Assembly: GCF_023238205.1 (NCBI RefSeq)
Contig: NZ_CP096659.1
Span: 1,178,001 to 1,242,000 of the forward strand
Length of the DNA stretch: 64,000 bases
From: Halorussus limi
GTDB lineage: Archaea > Halobacteriota > Halobacteria > Halobacteriales > Haladaptataceae
Reading direction: 5' to 3'
Part shown: piece after piece, positions 16,951-25,159 of the stretch
Layout: each line of letters begins with the position of its first letter
Position numbering within the stretch: position 1 is the stretch's first letter
The notes under the pieces: generated by a model
Seen by the model: only the letters and a program-made list of their open reading frames with translations
Databases searched by the model: none
What the model was told of the DNA's origin: nothing
Program-made: the position numbers and the translations under genes

Positions 16951-16960
16951 CATATAAAAT
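16951..16960 (-). promoter_or_regulatory. TATA box of the surface glycoprotein gene
   Basis: On the minus strand the sequence reads ATTTTATATG, a strong archaeal TATA-box match. Counting about 25 bp downstream puts the start of transcription near 16927, exactly where the leader hairpin begins. A second AT-rich motif, GATATATACC (16938-16947 region), is an alternative. Confidence 0.6.
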
Positions 16961-17278
16961 GTTTATGCAAACAGAAATTCCTTGACATGGACCAGTTAAG
17001 ATACAGGTAATCGCCGGAAGGAGTGGTATAATCGGGGCATATCACCCGCGGTTCGTGTCTATCGGCCGACGCTCCGAGAGGCGATACTGCCTCGCACCGC
17101 GTGTCGTGAACGTGCCCGCGCGAGTCCACTACTACGCGAGTTTTTAGACCGCTGAGGACCACCGAGAAGTTTCTGATAGCGGTTCAGAAATGGTCATAAG
17201 CCGCTTCTAGAGACGGTATAACAATATTTAGATGTCTAACAGTCACCTGCGAGTCACTAACGACCGCATCGAGGAGAC

Positions 17279-17569
17279 TCACTCGGTCCGAATGCTCCGC
17301 TCGACGACCGCGTCGAAGTCCACGTCCGAATCACCGTACGAATCCCGGTGGTCGAGCACCGCACGCCCGCGGTCGGTAATCTCGTAAAGGCCGCTGTTCT
17401 CGGCCGGGCCGACGCGTTTGACGAGTTCGAGTTCGGCTAGATGAGGCAGACGAGTGTTCACGTAACTTCGGTCCTTGTCCAACAGGAGTGAAATGTTCTG
17501 GGCCGTGTTCCGGCCGTGCTCTTCGAGCGCTTCGAGTATCTCGAAGTCCGTCGGTTCGGCGAGTTTCAT
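17279..17569 (-). CDS. PhiH1-repressor-like winged-helix regulator (copy 1)
   Basis: 96 residues. The MarR/PadR-like winged helix has the haloarchaeal phage-phiH1-repressor pattern: TDFEILEALEEHGRNTAQNI, then a recognition helix around DRSYVNTRLPHLAELELV, then a wing GPAENSGLYEITDRGRAVL. Small DNA-binding dimer expected. It is paralogous to the gene at 17701-18003 (same length and motif spacing, VNTRLP and GLY-ITxxGRAVL shared). Both lie upstream of the surface glycoprotein operon and on the same strand, so control of surface proteins is an attractive guess. The promoter has repeated AACAGTA elements flanking the TATA box. Confidence 0.8.
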   Translation of the reverse strand: MKLAEPTDFEILEALEEHGRNTAQNISLLLDKDRSYVNTRLPHLAELELVKRVGPAENSGLYEITDRGRAVLDHRDSYGDSDVDFDAVVERSIRTE

Positions 17570-17595
17570 CAGCTCGGACCCTCCAGACTGAGTTG

Positions 17596-17615
17596 TACTG
17601 TTAACATATACTGTT
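17596..17615 (-). promoter_or_regulatory. Direct repeat around the TATA box of the copy-1 regulator
   Basis: TACTGTT occurs at 17596-17602 and again at 17609-17615 (AACAGTA on the minus strand), start-to-start distance 13 bp, with a TATA-like AGTATATG between and overlapping. The position directly upstream of the winged-helix gene suggests autoregulation. Confidence 0.4.
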
Positions 17616-17700
17616 CCTACTTACCGACGGTATTTGTAGTTTGGACACAAAAGTATTTTGAAGCGACGAGAACGGGGAGAAACAACGGAGTACGGACGGG

Positions 17701-18003
17701 TTACTCGGCGTCGGACCGCGACTCGAGCGTTTCTTCGACGGCGGCGTCGAAATCCACGTCCTCCTCTCGGTACTTCGAGCGGTTTTCGAGAACGGCCCTG
17801 CCCTTCTCGGTGATGGCGTAGAGACCGCTGTTCGGGGCGGGGCCCACACGTTCGACGAGCCCGTAGTCCGCCAGAATCGGCAGTCGCGTGTTCACGTACG
17901 CACGGTTCTTGTCGAGTTCGTGAGCGAGGTTGACCGCGTTGTTCCGTTTTCCGTCAGAGAGGGCCTTCAGAATATCGAAGTCCGTCGGGGTAGTGAGCTT
18001 CAT
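17701..18003 (-). CDS. PhiH1-repressor-like winged-helix regulator (copy 2)
   Basis: 100 residues with the same winged-helix architecture as its neighbour: TDFDILKALSDGKRNNAVNL, recognition segment NRAYVNTRLPILADYGLVER, wing APNSGLYAITEKGRAVL. The C-terminal acidic tail is slightly longer. It has its own TATA-like GTTTATAAACC (minus strand, about 18027-18037), so the two paralogs need not be co-transcribed. The pair looks like a local duplication. Targets are unknown. Confidence 0.8.
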   Translation of the reverse strand: MKLTTPTDFDILKALSDGKRNNAVNLAHELDKNRAYVNTRLPILADYGLVERVGPAPNSGLYAITEKGRAVLENRSKYREEDVDFDAAVEETLESRSDAE

Positions 18004-18177
18004 TGTCTCGTCTTACCTCGGAGTGGTTTATAAACATACGTGAAAAGGACGGGTAATACCCTGGTAGTATTTACTATTAGTATGTGTGGAACGTCCATAT
18101 TGATGCAGAAATTTTAGGCCACGGAGGGCGGACTCTACCGGAGCGAGAGTCGGCCGCGTCGGTGCTGAGTCAAGAGA

Positions 18178-18453
18178 CTACTCGCCGTTCTGCCATTCGG
18201 CGACCGCTTCGCTGGCCAGTTCGAGTTCCTCGATAATCGTCTCGTGTTCGTCGATGGCGCGTCGAATCGACTCCTGAACCGAATCGAGGTTCGCCGAACC
18301 GTCGCCTCGGTGGGTCAACAGGAGGTAGTTTTCGAGCGCTTGCGTCGAGTGTGCGTTGGCGTCCAAGAGCGTTTTCGCCAGTACCCATTGAAGTTCCTCC
18401 GCGTCTTCGAAATCCTCCCCTGTGGACGAATCCGTTATATCCTTTGTGGCCAT
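18178..18453 (-). CDS. Small helical acidic protein, function unknown
   Basis: 91 residues, mostly helical and acidic: EELQWVLAKTLLDANAHSTQ, then SVQESIRRAIDEHETIIEE. No Cys, membrane segment or recognised motif. A promoter-like GTTAATAAAAATAT lies upstream on the minus strand (about 18526-18539). It precedes no obvious operon partner. The amphipathic helix pattern suggests a dimeric or protein-binding role, but I do not recognise the family. Confidence 0.6.
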   Translation of the reverse strand: MATKDITDSSTGEDFEDAEELQWVLAKTLLDANAHSTQALENYLLLTHRGDGSANLDSVQESIRRAIDEHETIIEELELASEAVAEWQNGE

Positions 18454-18633
18454 CTCTCAACTGTTCCATCATACCACACCAACTTAAAATGTTTCCCCTA
18501 TGAAAAGTATGTGCTACAGATACGATATTTTTATTAACACTATCTGTTACGAAAAGCAAGAAAGCCGGCACGACGCCTCGGAACGACTCATTCGAACCGA
18601 AATCCTGTTGTCGGTATACCGGTAGTCGAACGT

Positions 18634-20766
18634 ATGGAAACGGTTCGTGCGACCGATTATCACGACATCGTACAGGTCGAGGAGCCGCGCGTCTCGCCCG
18701 ACGGCGAGCGAGTCGCCTTCGTCCGGAAAGTGCCCGCGGACGACGACGAGTACGAGGCGACGGTACACGTGGTCCCGGTCGGCGGCGACCAGCCGCGTCA
18801 GTTCACCGTCTCGGAGGGCGTAGACAGCCAGCCGCGGTGGAGTCCGAGCGGCGACCGCATCGCGTTCGTCAGCACGCGGGGCGCGGACGACGACCGGCCG
18901 CAACTCTGGATTGTGCCCACCGACGGGGGCGAGGCCCGGCAAGTGACCGACGTGGTCGGCGGCGTCGCCGAAATCGCGTGGTCGCCCGACGAACGCAGAA
19001 TCGCGTTCACCCAGCAGGTCACGGCGGACGACCGCGAGGAGGACCGCGACACCGGTCTCGACGGCGAGGACTTCGAACCGGAAGACCCAGACCCGCGGGT
19101 CATCGACCGGAAGGTCTACCGGGCGGACCAGCGCTACTTCGACGGGAAACGCTCGCACGTCTACGTCGTGGACCTCGATGGCGAGGCGCAACGCGCCTCG
19201 GGAGGTCGAGCGGGGGACTCGCGAGGCGAAGTGAGGCGACTCACAGACGGCGACCACGACCACCTGAACCCCGAGTGGGCCGACGCGACGACGCTGCTCT
19301 ACGGCGCGCGCCGGACCGGGGACCCCGACGACAACATCGTCATCGACGTGGTGGAGTACGACCTCGACGCGGGCGAGGAGACGGAGACCGTCATGCAGAC
19401 GACGGGGTGGACGCCGATGCTCGCGGCCGCGAGCGACGGCCGACTCGCCTACGCCCACACGCCGGAGGAGAACGCGACGCTGAGACAGACCGAAATCGAG
19501 GTGCTGGATCGAGAGACCGGTGAGGTGACGACGCCGACCGAGGGCCTCGACCGGACGCTTTCGACGGCGATGGCGCCCCAGTGGGGACCCGACGAGGAGA
19601 ATCTCTACTTCCTGACGCCCGACGAGGGCGACTACGCCGTCTGGCGCGCGCCGGGCGACGCCGAGGCCGACCCTCGGCGCGTCGTCGGCGACGGCGAAAT
19701 CGAGGACGCCACGGTCGGGCCGGACAAGGTGGCCTTCGTCCGGTCGGAGTGGGACCACCCCGGCGACGTGTTCGTCTCGACGCTCGGCGGTGCCGAGTCC
19801 CGACGGCTCACCCGGGTCAACAGCGACTACCTCGACGACCGGGCGGTCTCCCAACCCGAGGAAATCCGGTTCGAGAACGGCTCCGGCGACGAGATTCAGG
19901 GCTGGGTGCTCACGCCACCGGACTTCGACCCCGACGAAACCTACCCCCTCGCGGTCGAAATCCACGGCGGCCCCCACGCGATGTGGTCCACCAGCGGGAC
20001 GATGTGGCACGAGTTCCAACTACTCGCGGCGCGGGGGTACGTCGTCTTCTGGTCGAACCCCCGCGGTTCGACGGGGTACGGCGAGGAGTTCATGGCCGCG
20101 CTCGGAGGCGGCCAGTGGGGACCGCCCGCCTACGAGGACGTGATGGCCGGGGTGGACGAAGTGGCGAGTCGCGACTACGTGGACGAGGACGACGTGTACG
20201 TCACCGGCGGGAGCTACGGCGGTTACATGACGACGTGGATAGTCGGCCACACCGACCGGTTCTCGGGCGCGGTCAGCCAACGCGGCGTCTACGAACTCAA
20301 CAGTTTCTACGGGTCGACCGACGCCTTCAAACTCATCGAGTGGGACTTCGACGCGACGCCGTGGGACGACCACGAGTTCCTCTGGGAGCGGTCGCCCACG
20401 GCCTACGCCGACGAGGTGGACACCCCGACGCTGCTGATTCACAGCGACGACGACTACCGGGTCCCGGTGAACAACGCCGAGATGCTCTATCTCACGTACA
20501 AGAAGAACGGCGTGGAGACCCGACTGGTCCGCTACCCGCGCGAGGGCCACGAACTCTCCCGGAGCGGCGAACCGGCCCACGTCGTGGACCGACTCGAGCG
20601 CATCGTGCGCTGGTTCGACGGCTACTCGGACCACCACGACGCGCCGAAGGCGCTGGAGCGCGGCGACGAGGGTCTCTCCGCGGGCGAAGAGGACGAAGGC
20701 GGTGACGAAGACGATGACGAGGAGACAGGCGACCGACAAGCCGACGGAGAGACGGGCGGAGAGTAG
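18634..20766 (+). CDS. S9 family prolyl-oligopeptidase-type serine peptidase
   Basis: 710 residues. The N-terminal part (about 1-410) is a TolB/WD40-like beta-propeller with repeated QPRWSPSGDRIAF-type blades. The C-terminal part (about 430-660) is an alpha/beta-hydrolase: GGSYGGYM with nucleophile Ser527, HSDDDYRVPV with Asp607, and EGHELSR with His639. It resembles acylaminoacyl-peptidase/dipeptidyl-peptidase relatives and should degrade peptides in the cytoplasm; no signal peptide is seen. The C-terminal ~45 residues are an acidic Gly/Glu/Asp tail. At 19181-19230 an in-frame insertion (EAQRASGGRAGDSRGE) carries a perfect DNA hairpin and interrupts a propeller blade. Confidence 0.9.
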   Translation: METVRATDYHDIVQVEEPRVSPDGERVAFVRKVPADDDEYEATVHVVPVGGDQPRQFTVSEGVDSQPRWSPSGDRIAFVSTRGADDDRPQLWIVPTDGGEARQVTDVVGGVAEIAWSPDERRIAFTQQVTADDREEDRDTGLDGEDFEPEDPDPRVIDRKVYRADQRYFDGKRSHVYVVDLDGEAQRASGGRAGDSRGEVRRLTDGDHDHLNPEWADATTLLYGARRTGDPDDNIVIDVVEYDLDAGEETETVMQTTGWTPMLAAASDGRLAYAHTPEENATLRQTEIEVLDRETGEVTTPTEGLDRTLSTAMAPQWGPDEENLYFLTPDEGDYAVWRAPGDAEADPRRVVGDGEIEDATVGPDKVAFVRSEWDHPGDVFVSTLGGAESRRLTRVNSDYLDDRAVSQPEEIRFENGSGDEIQGWVLTPPDFDPDETYPLAVEIHGGPHAMWSTSGTMWHEFQLLAARGYVVFWSNPRGSTGYGEEFMAALGGGQWGPPAYEDVMAGVDEVASRDYVDEDDVYVTGGSYGGYMTTWIVGHTDRFSGAVSQRGVYELNSFYGSTDAFKLIEWDFDATPWDDHEFLWERSPTAYADEVDTPTLLIHSDDDYRVPVNNAEMLYLTYKKNGVETRLVRYPREGHELSRSGEPAHVVDRLERIVRWFDGYSDHHDAPKALERGDEGLSAGEEDEGGDEDDDEETGDRQADGETGGE
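19182..19200 (+). repeat. Palindromic insertion inside the S9 gene
   Basis: CGAGGCGC-AAC-GCGCCTCG is a perfect 8-bp inverted repeat within the coding sequence. It sits in a ~48-bp segment that looks inserted between VVDLDG and EVRRLTDGD, where propeller proteins normally have only a short turn. A related 21-mer (18 of 21 bases) occurs in-frame at 34645-34665. Confidence 0.5.
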
Positions 20767-20785
20767 ATAGGCGGAGCAGTGCCGG

Positions 20786-21592
20786 TCAGAGGGCCGGCTG
20801 TAGGGTGTACCAGAGCAGCACGACTCCCACGAGACCTGTCACGGCGGCCCGTCCGGCGCGCTCGCCGGTCGCACCCTCGCGTCCGCTGTCGGAGAGGAGC
20901 AGCGACTCTCCGGTCTCGTCGCTCACCGCGCACGACCCTCTGTCGGAACGCGTCGCGGTTCCGGCGACGAACAGCGAGTCGCCGGTCTCGATTGTCCCGA
21001 CGTAGTACCGCCGGTCGCCCTGCGTCGGGCCGGACTCGCTGCTCGGCGGGGCGGGGTCAGCGGGCGTTCGCTCGGGAACGTCGTGGGCGGTCTCGAACTG
21101 CTGAATCTCCGGCGGGAGGTCGGCCTCGACTGGAACCGACTTCCGCGGCGAGTCGAGGTCCGCGAGGTCGAACTCCGTCCCGAGGACTTCCCGCTCGCCG
21201 ACGACCTCGACGGTGATTTCGCCGCTCGCGTCGGTGAGTTCGAACGGGGTCGTGACGTACCCGCTTGCCTGCTCGGTCCAGCCGCTGTGTTCGCCGAGTT
21301 CGTGCCCGATGAACTCCTCGACGCGCCACGCCGCGAACACGCACTCCCCGCCGCCGAGCGGTGCCGTGACCGTCTCGGCGCCGCCCGACTCGTTCGCTTT
21401 GGCTTGGACGGTGCCGTCGAGAGCCACGGCGTCGCCGTCGGTGACGTCGCCGATTCGCTCGGCGTCCGGGTCGGTCATCGCGCGCCGTTGACGTGCTACG
21501 GAGGCGGCGTGCCAGAGGAATCCGACTCCGAACAGTCCCGCGACAAGGTGAACGACGACGCCGACCGGTCCAGAGTACATTATCGACTCCAT
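20786..21592 (-). CDS. GIDE-like domain membrane protein
   Basis: 268 residues (Met5 at 21580 is an alternative start). A first membrane helix lies at about 8-32 and a second at the extreme C-terminus (about 245-265). Between them the segment VALDGTVQAKAN...TAPLGGGECVFAAWRVEE matches the pattern of the GIDE domain found in MULAN-type membrane E3 ligases and in many prokaryotic membrane proteins without a RING finger. No RING Cys cluster is present. In prokaryotes the role is unknown; membrane stress or modification functions have been suggested only by analogy. It is convergent with the S9 peptidase gene. Confidence 0.6.
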   Translation of the reverse strand: MESIMYSGPVGVVVHLVAGLFGVGFLWHAASVARQRRAMTDPDAERIGDVTDGDAVALDGTVQAKANESGGAETVTAPLGGGECVFAAWRVEEFIGHELGEHSGWTEQASGYVTTPFELTDASGEITVEVVGEREVLGTEFDLADLDSPRKSVPVEADLPPEIQQFETAHDVPERTPADPAPPSSESGPTQGDRRYYVGTIETGDSLFVAGTATRSDRGSCAVSDETGESLLLSDSGREGATGERAGRAAVTGLVGVVLLWYTLQPAL

Positions 21593-21947
21593 TCCGAGGT
21601 CTGATAAAAAAGCGTTCGGCTGGACGGCAGAAACTGTCCGCTACGTCCGGTGTAGAGTCGGCTTTTGGACCTACTCAGAAGAGGAGAGGACTGACAACAC
21701 AGAGGGCATTCATTGGTCACTTTTCGCACACGGGGGGTCGGCTTCGGTAGCGACGATTAGGGCAGACAACCCAGAGCCCTCTTGCGTTCTTGTACCCGAA
21801 ACGAGGGGGTTGCGGTCGAGGAGACACACGTCGACGTGGACGACTTCGAAGGAGTACCGTCCGCGGTAGAGGGTGGCTTTCGTCAGCAAATCCTGCCAGA
21901 TAATCGCCTACAGGCTCGGGGTTCTCCAGTCGATACGGAGGGGTTCG
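21593..21947. pseudogene. Intergenic region with a coding-like remnant
   Basis: A 355-bp gap. From 21791 to 21961 the plus strand is open for about 56 codons, with haloarchaeal coding character (VEETHVDVDDFEGVPSAVEG, then GFRQQILPDNRLQ) but no start codon and with frame breaks upstream. It overlaps the last codons of the zinc-finger gene on the opposite strand. This looks like the decayed end of a gene I cannot identify. The remainder holds the promoter of the GIDE-like gene. Confidence 0.35.
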
Positions 21948-22166
21948 TCAGTCCACGATGATGTCGGTGTCGCCATCCTCGATGACCGGACGCTCGTCGG
22001 GTTGCATCTCGGACTCGTAGCGGTCTATCCAGTCGGCGAAGCACTCGGGACAGAGTCGCTGGCTGTCGATTTGCGAGCGGTCCACGGTGAGTCGGACGGT
22101 GCGCGCCAGCGCGTCCGAGACGGGGTCCCGGCAGTCGTCGCAAGGGTCGGCCTCGTCGTCTGTCAT
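21948..22166 (-). CDS. Small zinc-finger protein
   Basis: 72 residues from ATG 22166. Two Cys pairs (DPCDDCRDPV near residues 7-12, and RLCPECFADW near 37-44) form a likely zinc-binding treble-clef or ribbon. The rest is acidic, ending in GDTDIIVD. Small CxxC proteins of this kind are common and usually uncharacterised in haloarchaea; they may bind nucleic acid or protein. It is divergent from the UspA gene. The frame is open much further upstream, but that part lies antisense to the UspA gene and is not protein-like. Confidence 0.7.
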   Translation of the reverse strand: MTDDEADPCDDCRDPVSDALARTVRLTVDRSQIDSQRLCPECFADWIDRYESEMQPDERPVIEDGDTDIIVD

Positions 22167-22259
22167 GCCTCGTGGTGTGTCGGGACGGCTTATGAATTTT
22201 GGTGAGTAGCGACCGGTCGGACGCGAACACTTTTGCACGCAGACGGCGTGCGTTCGCCG

Positions 22260-23111
22260 ATGAGCGACGACGACTACTGCATCGCCGTCGCGGTGGGCAA
22301 CCCCGACAACGCCGAGCAGTTGGTCCGGACCGCGAGGGACGTTGCCCGCGAACGCGACGGCGAAGTGTTCGTGGTCGGCGTCGTCGTCACGCCCCAAGAG
22401 TCGCCGTTCGCGCTGTTCACCGACGAGGTTATCGCCCGCGAATTCGGCGGCGAGCGACGGGGCGTCCTCGACCGGGCGGTGTCGGTCGCCTCCGGGACCG
22501 GTGTGCCGGTCAGCGGCAAACTGTTCGTCGCCTCGTCGGTGGCCCGCGGGGTCCTCCACGGCATCCGAGAGCGCGACTGCGACGCGCTACTGCTCGGTTG
22601 GCAGGAGCGGACCCGACAGAACGCGGTCCTCGGGACCAACGTCGACCGCATCGTGCGCCGGGCGGACTGCGACGTGCTGGTCGAGAAAATCGGCGCGCTC
22701 GCCGGAACGGTCGAAGCGGTTCTCCTGCCGGTGGCCGAGAGCCGACACGCCGACCTCGCGGTGTCGGTGGCGCGGGCCATCGCGGCCAACAACGGCGCCC
22801 ACGTGACGCTGCTCCGAGTCGTCGAGTCGCCGAGCGAGGAGTCCGAGGCCCGCGAGTTGCTCGCGGCGAAGGCCGACTCGCTGTCGGGCGTCGAAGTCGA
22901 GACCGCGGTCCGGGAGGGCGACGTCTCGGCGGTCATCGTCGCGGAGTCCGAGCGCCACGACGTGACGGTCCTCGGCGCGACCCGGAGGGGCGCGATTCGG
23001 CGGCGAGTCGTGGGTTCGACGCCCCGAGCGGTCGGACGGCGCGCGAAGGGGACGATTATTCTCGCCAAGCGCGGCAGCGAGTCGCTGGCGTCGCGGGTGT
23101 TCCGGTTGTAG
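22260..23111 (+). CDS. Universal stress protein, two UspA domains
   Basis: 283 residues from ATG 22260. Domain 1 (about 4-145) and domain 2 (about 148-283) are both UspA-like. Typical elements are CIAVAVGNPDNAEQLVRTA at the start, LLGWQERTRQNAVLGTNVDRI, and VLGATRRGAIRRRVVGSTPR followed by KGTIILAKR. The second domain keeps the G-x(2)-R-x-G-x(8-9)-G-S nucleotide-binding pattern in part. Tandem Usp proteins are common in haloarchaea, often beside transporters; here the neighbours are a zinc-finger gene and upp, so no partner is evident. Confidence 0.85.
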   Translation: MSDDDYCIAVAVGNPDNAEQLVRTARDVARERDGEVFVVGVVVTPQESPFALFTDEVIAREFGGERRGVLDRAVSVASGTGVPVSGKLFVASSVARGVLHGIRERDCDALLLGWQERTRQNAVLGTNVDRIVRRADCDVLVEKIGALAGTVEAVLLPVAESRHADLAVSVARAIAANNGAHVTLLRVVESPSEESEARELLAAKADSLSGVEVETAVREGDVSAVIVAESERHDVTVLGATRRGAIRRRVVGSTPRAVGRRAKGTIILAKRGSESLASRVFRL

Positions 23112-23161
23112 GTCGGGAGAACGGAAGTCGAGACGGAGCGAGCGAGACGGAACCGGACCGA

Positions 23162-23839
23162 CTACTTCGTCCGGAACGCTCGGTCCCCGGCGTCGCCCAG
23201 TCCGGGCACGATGAATCCCTCGTCGTTGAGTTCGTCGTCGATGGCGACCGTCAGCAGGTCGGCCTCGTCGAACTCGTCGCCCACGCGGAGCAGGCCCTCG
23301 GGCGCGCTGACCGCCGAGAGGACGAACAGGTCTTCGGGGTTCGGTTGCTCGTTCAGTACCTCGTCCAGCACCGCGCACATCGTCGACCCGGTGGCGAGCA
23401 TCGGGTCGGCGACGATGACGGTGTCTTTCTCCTGAATCTCGGGGAGTTTCACGTAGTCGATGGTGATGGGGAAGGTGCCGTCCTCGTCGCGGCCCGCCTC
23501 TTCGTTGCGGCCCGCGCTGATGACGCCCTGTTTGGCGCGCGGGAACGCCTTCAGCAGGCCCTCCACGAAGGGCGTCGCGGCCCGGAGGACGTTGATGATG
23601 ACCACGTCGTCGAGTCCCTTGACGCGCTGGCCGGTCGTCTCGGTCAGGGGCGTCTCGATGGAGACGTACTCGGTCTCCATCGCGCCGTCGATGATTTCGT
23701 AGCCGCAGATGCGGCCGAGTTTGACGAGGCCCTTCCGGAAGCCGACCTGCTCGGTCTCTACGTCCCGGAGCTTCGAGAGCGTGTCCTGTGCCAAGGCGTG
23801 GGTGACTAGCTTGGCGTCCCCGCGGTCTTCGATGGTCAT
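23162..23839 (-). CDS. upp: Uracil phosphoribosyltransferase
   Basis: 225 residues. Catalyses uracil + PRPP to UMP in pyrimidine salvage. The PRPP-binding loop [14 protein letters not shown] and the C-terminal uracil-binding segment [20 protein letters not shown] are both clear, as is the N-terminal [19 protein letters not shown]. Length is normal for archaeal Upp. It is convergent with uspA and is followed upstream, on the same strand, by the zinc-ribbon membrane gene; no uracil permease is adjacent. Confidence 0.95.
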   Translation of the reverse strand: MTIEDRGDAKLVTHALAQDTLSKLRDVETEQVGFRKGLVKLGRICGYEIIDGAMETEYVSIETPLTETTGQRVKGLDDVVIINVLRAATPFVEGLLKAFPRAKQGVISAGRNEEAGRDEDGTFPITIDYVKLPEIQEKDTVIVADPMLATGSTMCAVLDEVLNEQPNPEDLFVLSAVSAPEGLLRVGDEFDEADLLTVAIDDELNDEGFIVPGLGDAGDRAFRTK

Positions 23840-23869
23840 GTCTTGTCCGTATGCGGGAGACGCGGGGCT

Positions 23870-24412
23870 TTAGCTCTTAATATGGGCGGCGAGTCCGCGT
23901 GTGAGTCCCACGGGCCAGCGTGCCAGTTTGACACCGAGGACGCCCCCGAACAGGAGCCAGTGAGGTGCGTCCGCGAGGACGTGTCCGAGGAAGTCCTCGG
24001 TCGGGTCCACCTTGTCCCAGTGGACCGCGTAGTGGTCGGCGAACTCCTTGACGTGTATGCCCTTCCCGTCGGGGAGCGGTCGTCGGTAGTCGGCGCGCTG
24101 ACCGCGGGGGTCGCCGGTGTGGAGGACAAATCCGGCGCTGGCGGGAGACGGGAGCGCGTCCTTGGCGACGTGCAAATCGATATGGTGGCGCTCTCGGAGG
24201 ACGCGCGCGACCACGGCGTCCCACGGCGAGAGGGCCGCGCCGCAGTCTCGACACCGCGACCGAGTCGCGTCGGTCTCGGTTTCGCAGGTCGGGCAGGGTT
24301 CGGTCCAGTCCCACGAAACGCGGCGTTCGCAGGCGTCGCATCCGCGTCGGAGGTGGTCGAGCGGGGCGTCGCAGTGCGGGCAGTTCGCAGTGCTGTCCGG
24401 CGATTTCGCCAT
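23870..24412 (-). CDS. Double zinc-ribbon protein with C-terminal hydrophobic segment
   Basis: 180 residues. Four CxxC knuckles in the first ~65 residues (CPHCD, CDACE, CPTCE, CRDCG) give two zinc ribbons. A mixed region follows (about 75-135) including VLRERHHIDLHVAKDALPSP and AGFVLHTGDPRG. A hydrophobic segment near residues 148-170 may insert in the membrane. Haloarchaeal proteins of this plan are uncharacterised. It lies 30 bp upstream of upp on the same strand and could be co-transcribed. No enzymatic motif is seen. Confidence 0.7.
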   Translation of the reverse strand: MAKSPDSTANCPHCDAPLDHLRRGCDACERRVSWDWTEPCPTCETETDATRSRCRDCGAALSPWDAVVARVLRERHHIDLHVAKDALPSPASAGFVLHTGDPRGQRADYRRPLPDGKGIHVKEFADHYAVHWDKVDPTEDFLGHVLADAPHWLLFGGVLGVKLARWPVGLTRGLAAHIKS

Positions 24413-24478
24413 CGATTGGCCCTTTCGAGCAGGCGTTATAAACTTTCGGCAGACGCGCGGCCGACGAAATCGGCGGCG

Positions 24479-24658
24479 CTACTGGACGACCAGATAGGTC
24501 AGGACCATCAGAACGCCCGCGGCGAAGGCGACGGTCTGCCACGCGAACGCCAGCAGGCCGACCCGCGACAGGCCCCAGACCACGAGAGTCGCGAACGCGG
24601 CCGACAGCACGAGGTTCATGAGGAACAGCACGCGGGGGTCGCCCTTCGAGTTGGCCAT
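24479..24658 (-). CDS. Small two-helix membrane protein
   Basis: 59 residues from ATG 24658. After a short polar start (MANSKGDPRV) it consists almost entirely of two membrane helices (about 10-30 and 35-58), ending in VVQ. The reading frame is open further upstream, but those codons overlap the divergent gene and lack membrane-protein character. Function unknown; it is divergent from another small membrane protein gene at 24790. Confidence 0.65.
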   Translation of the reverse strand: MANSKGDPRVLFLMNLVLSAAFATLVVWGLSRVGLLAFAWQTVAFAAGVLMVLTYLVVQ

Positions 24659-24789
24659 CGGTTGCGGTTCCACCCTCCGCCGACTTATCTCTTTCCCGAC
24701 ACCGGGCGGTGGGTCGGCCGCCGGTCGGGAGTCGGCGGGAGCGAACAGAGGCCAGCAGACAGAAAACCGCGCGGTGCGTAGCAAACGCC

Positions 24790-25104
24790 ATGCGACCGGA
24801 GAACGGAGTCGGAACCCCGGTGGACCCGGTGCCGTTTCTGGTCGTCGCAGCGTTCGGGTTCCTGTTCTGCTACAGTTTCGGTCCCGCCTACTTGATGGCG
24901 TTCGGCGCGGAGTTGGCGGGCGGACTGGGCTACTCCACGATGGTCTTTCTCGGTCTCACCGGGTTCGCCTACCACCGGTTCGTCTGGAGCGCCCGGCCCG
25001 GCCTCCGGGGCGAGGTCCCCGCGCACCTCCGCCTGCGCAAACTCGTGCTGGCCGGGGCGGCGGTCGCGGCCGTCCTCGCGCTCCTCTCGCTCCCGCTGCT
25101 GTAG
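24790..25104 (+). CDS. Small three-helix membrane protein
   Basis: 104 residues from ATG 24790. Three hydrophobic stretches (about 15-38, 42-60, 82-104) separated by a basic loop (WSARPGLRGEVPAHLRLRKL) that should be cytoplasmic. No catalytic or binding motif is recognised. It lies 55 bp before the SRPBCC-like gene on the same strand and may share its transcript. Confidence 0.65.
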   Translation: MRPENGVGTPVDPVPFLVVAAFGFLFCYSFGPAYLMAFGAELAGGLGYSTMVFLGLTGFAYHRFVWSARPGLRGEVPAHLRLRKLVLAGAAVAAVLALLSLPLL

Positions 25105-25159
25105 CCTTCGGCGCGAGCGCGACCGTAACCCTTTCTTTCCGACCTGCGTAGGGCCGACG

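Larger units (their letters stand above)
16842..17278. other. Upstream region of the surface glycoprotein gene
   Basis: A 437-bp non-coding stretch. Its left part is the structured 5' leader and promoter of the glycoprotein gene, annotated separately. The right part (about 17000-17278) shows no supported gene; an open minus-strand frame to 17162 is an upstream extension without coding character. A TATA-like TTATAC on the minus strand near 17215-17223 is visible. Confidence 0.4.

Noticed and set aside
16842-17162. N-terminal extension of the surface glycoprotein to an ATG at 17162
   Set aside because: It would bury the signal peptide at residue 108 and span the TATA box and leader hairpin.
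18547-20019. 490-codon minus-strand frame
   Set aside because: Antisense to the S9 peptidase gene, Arg/Val/His-rich, no motif.
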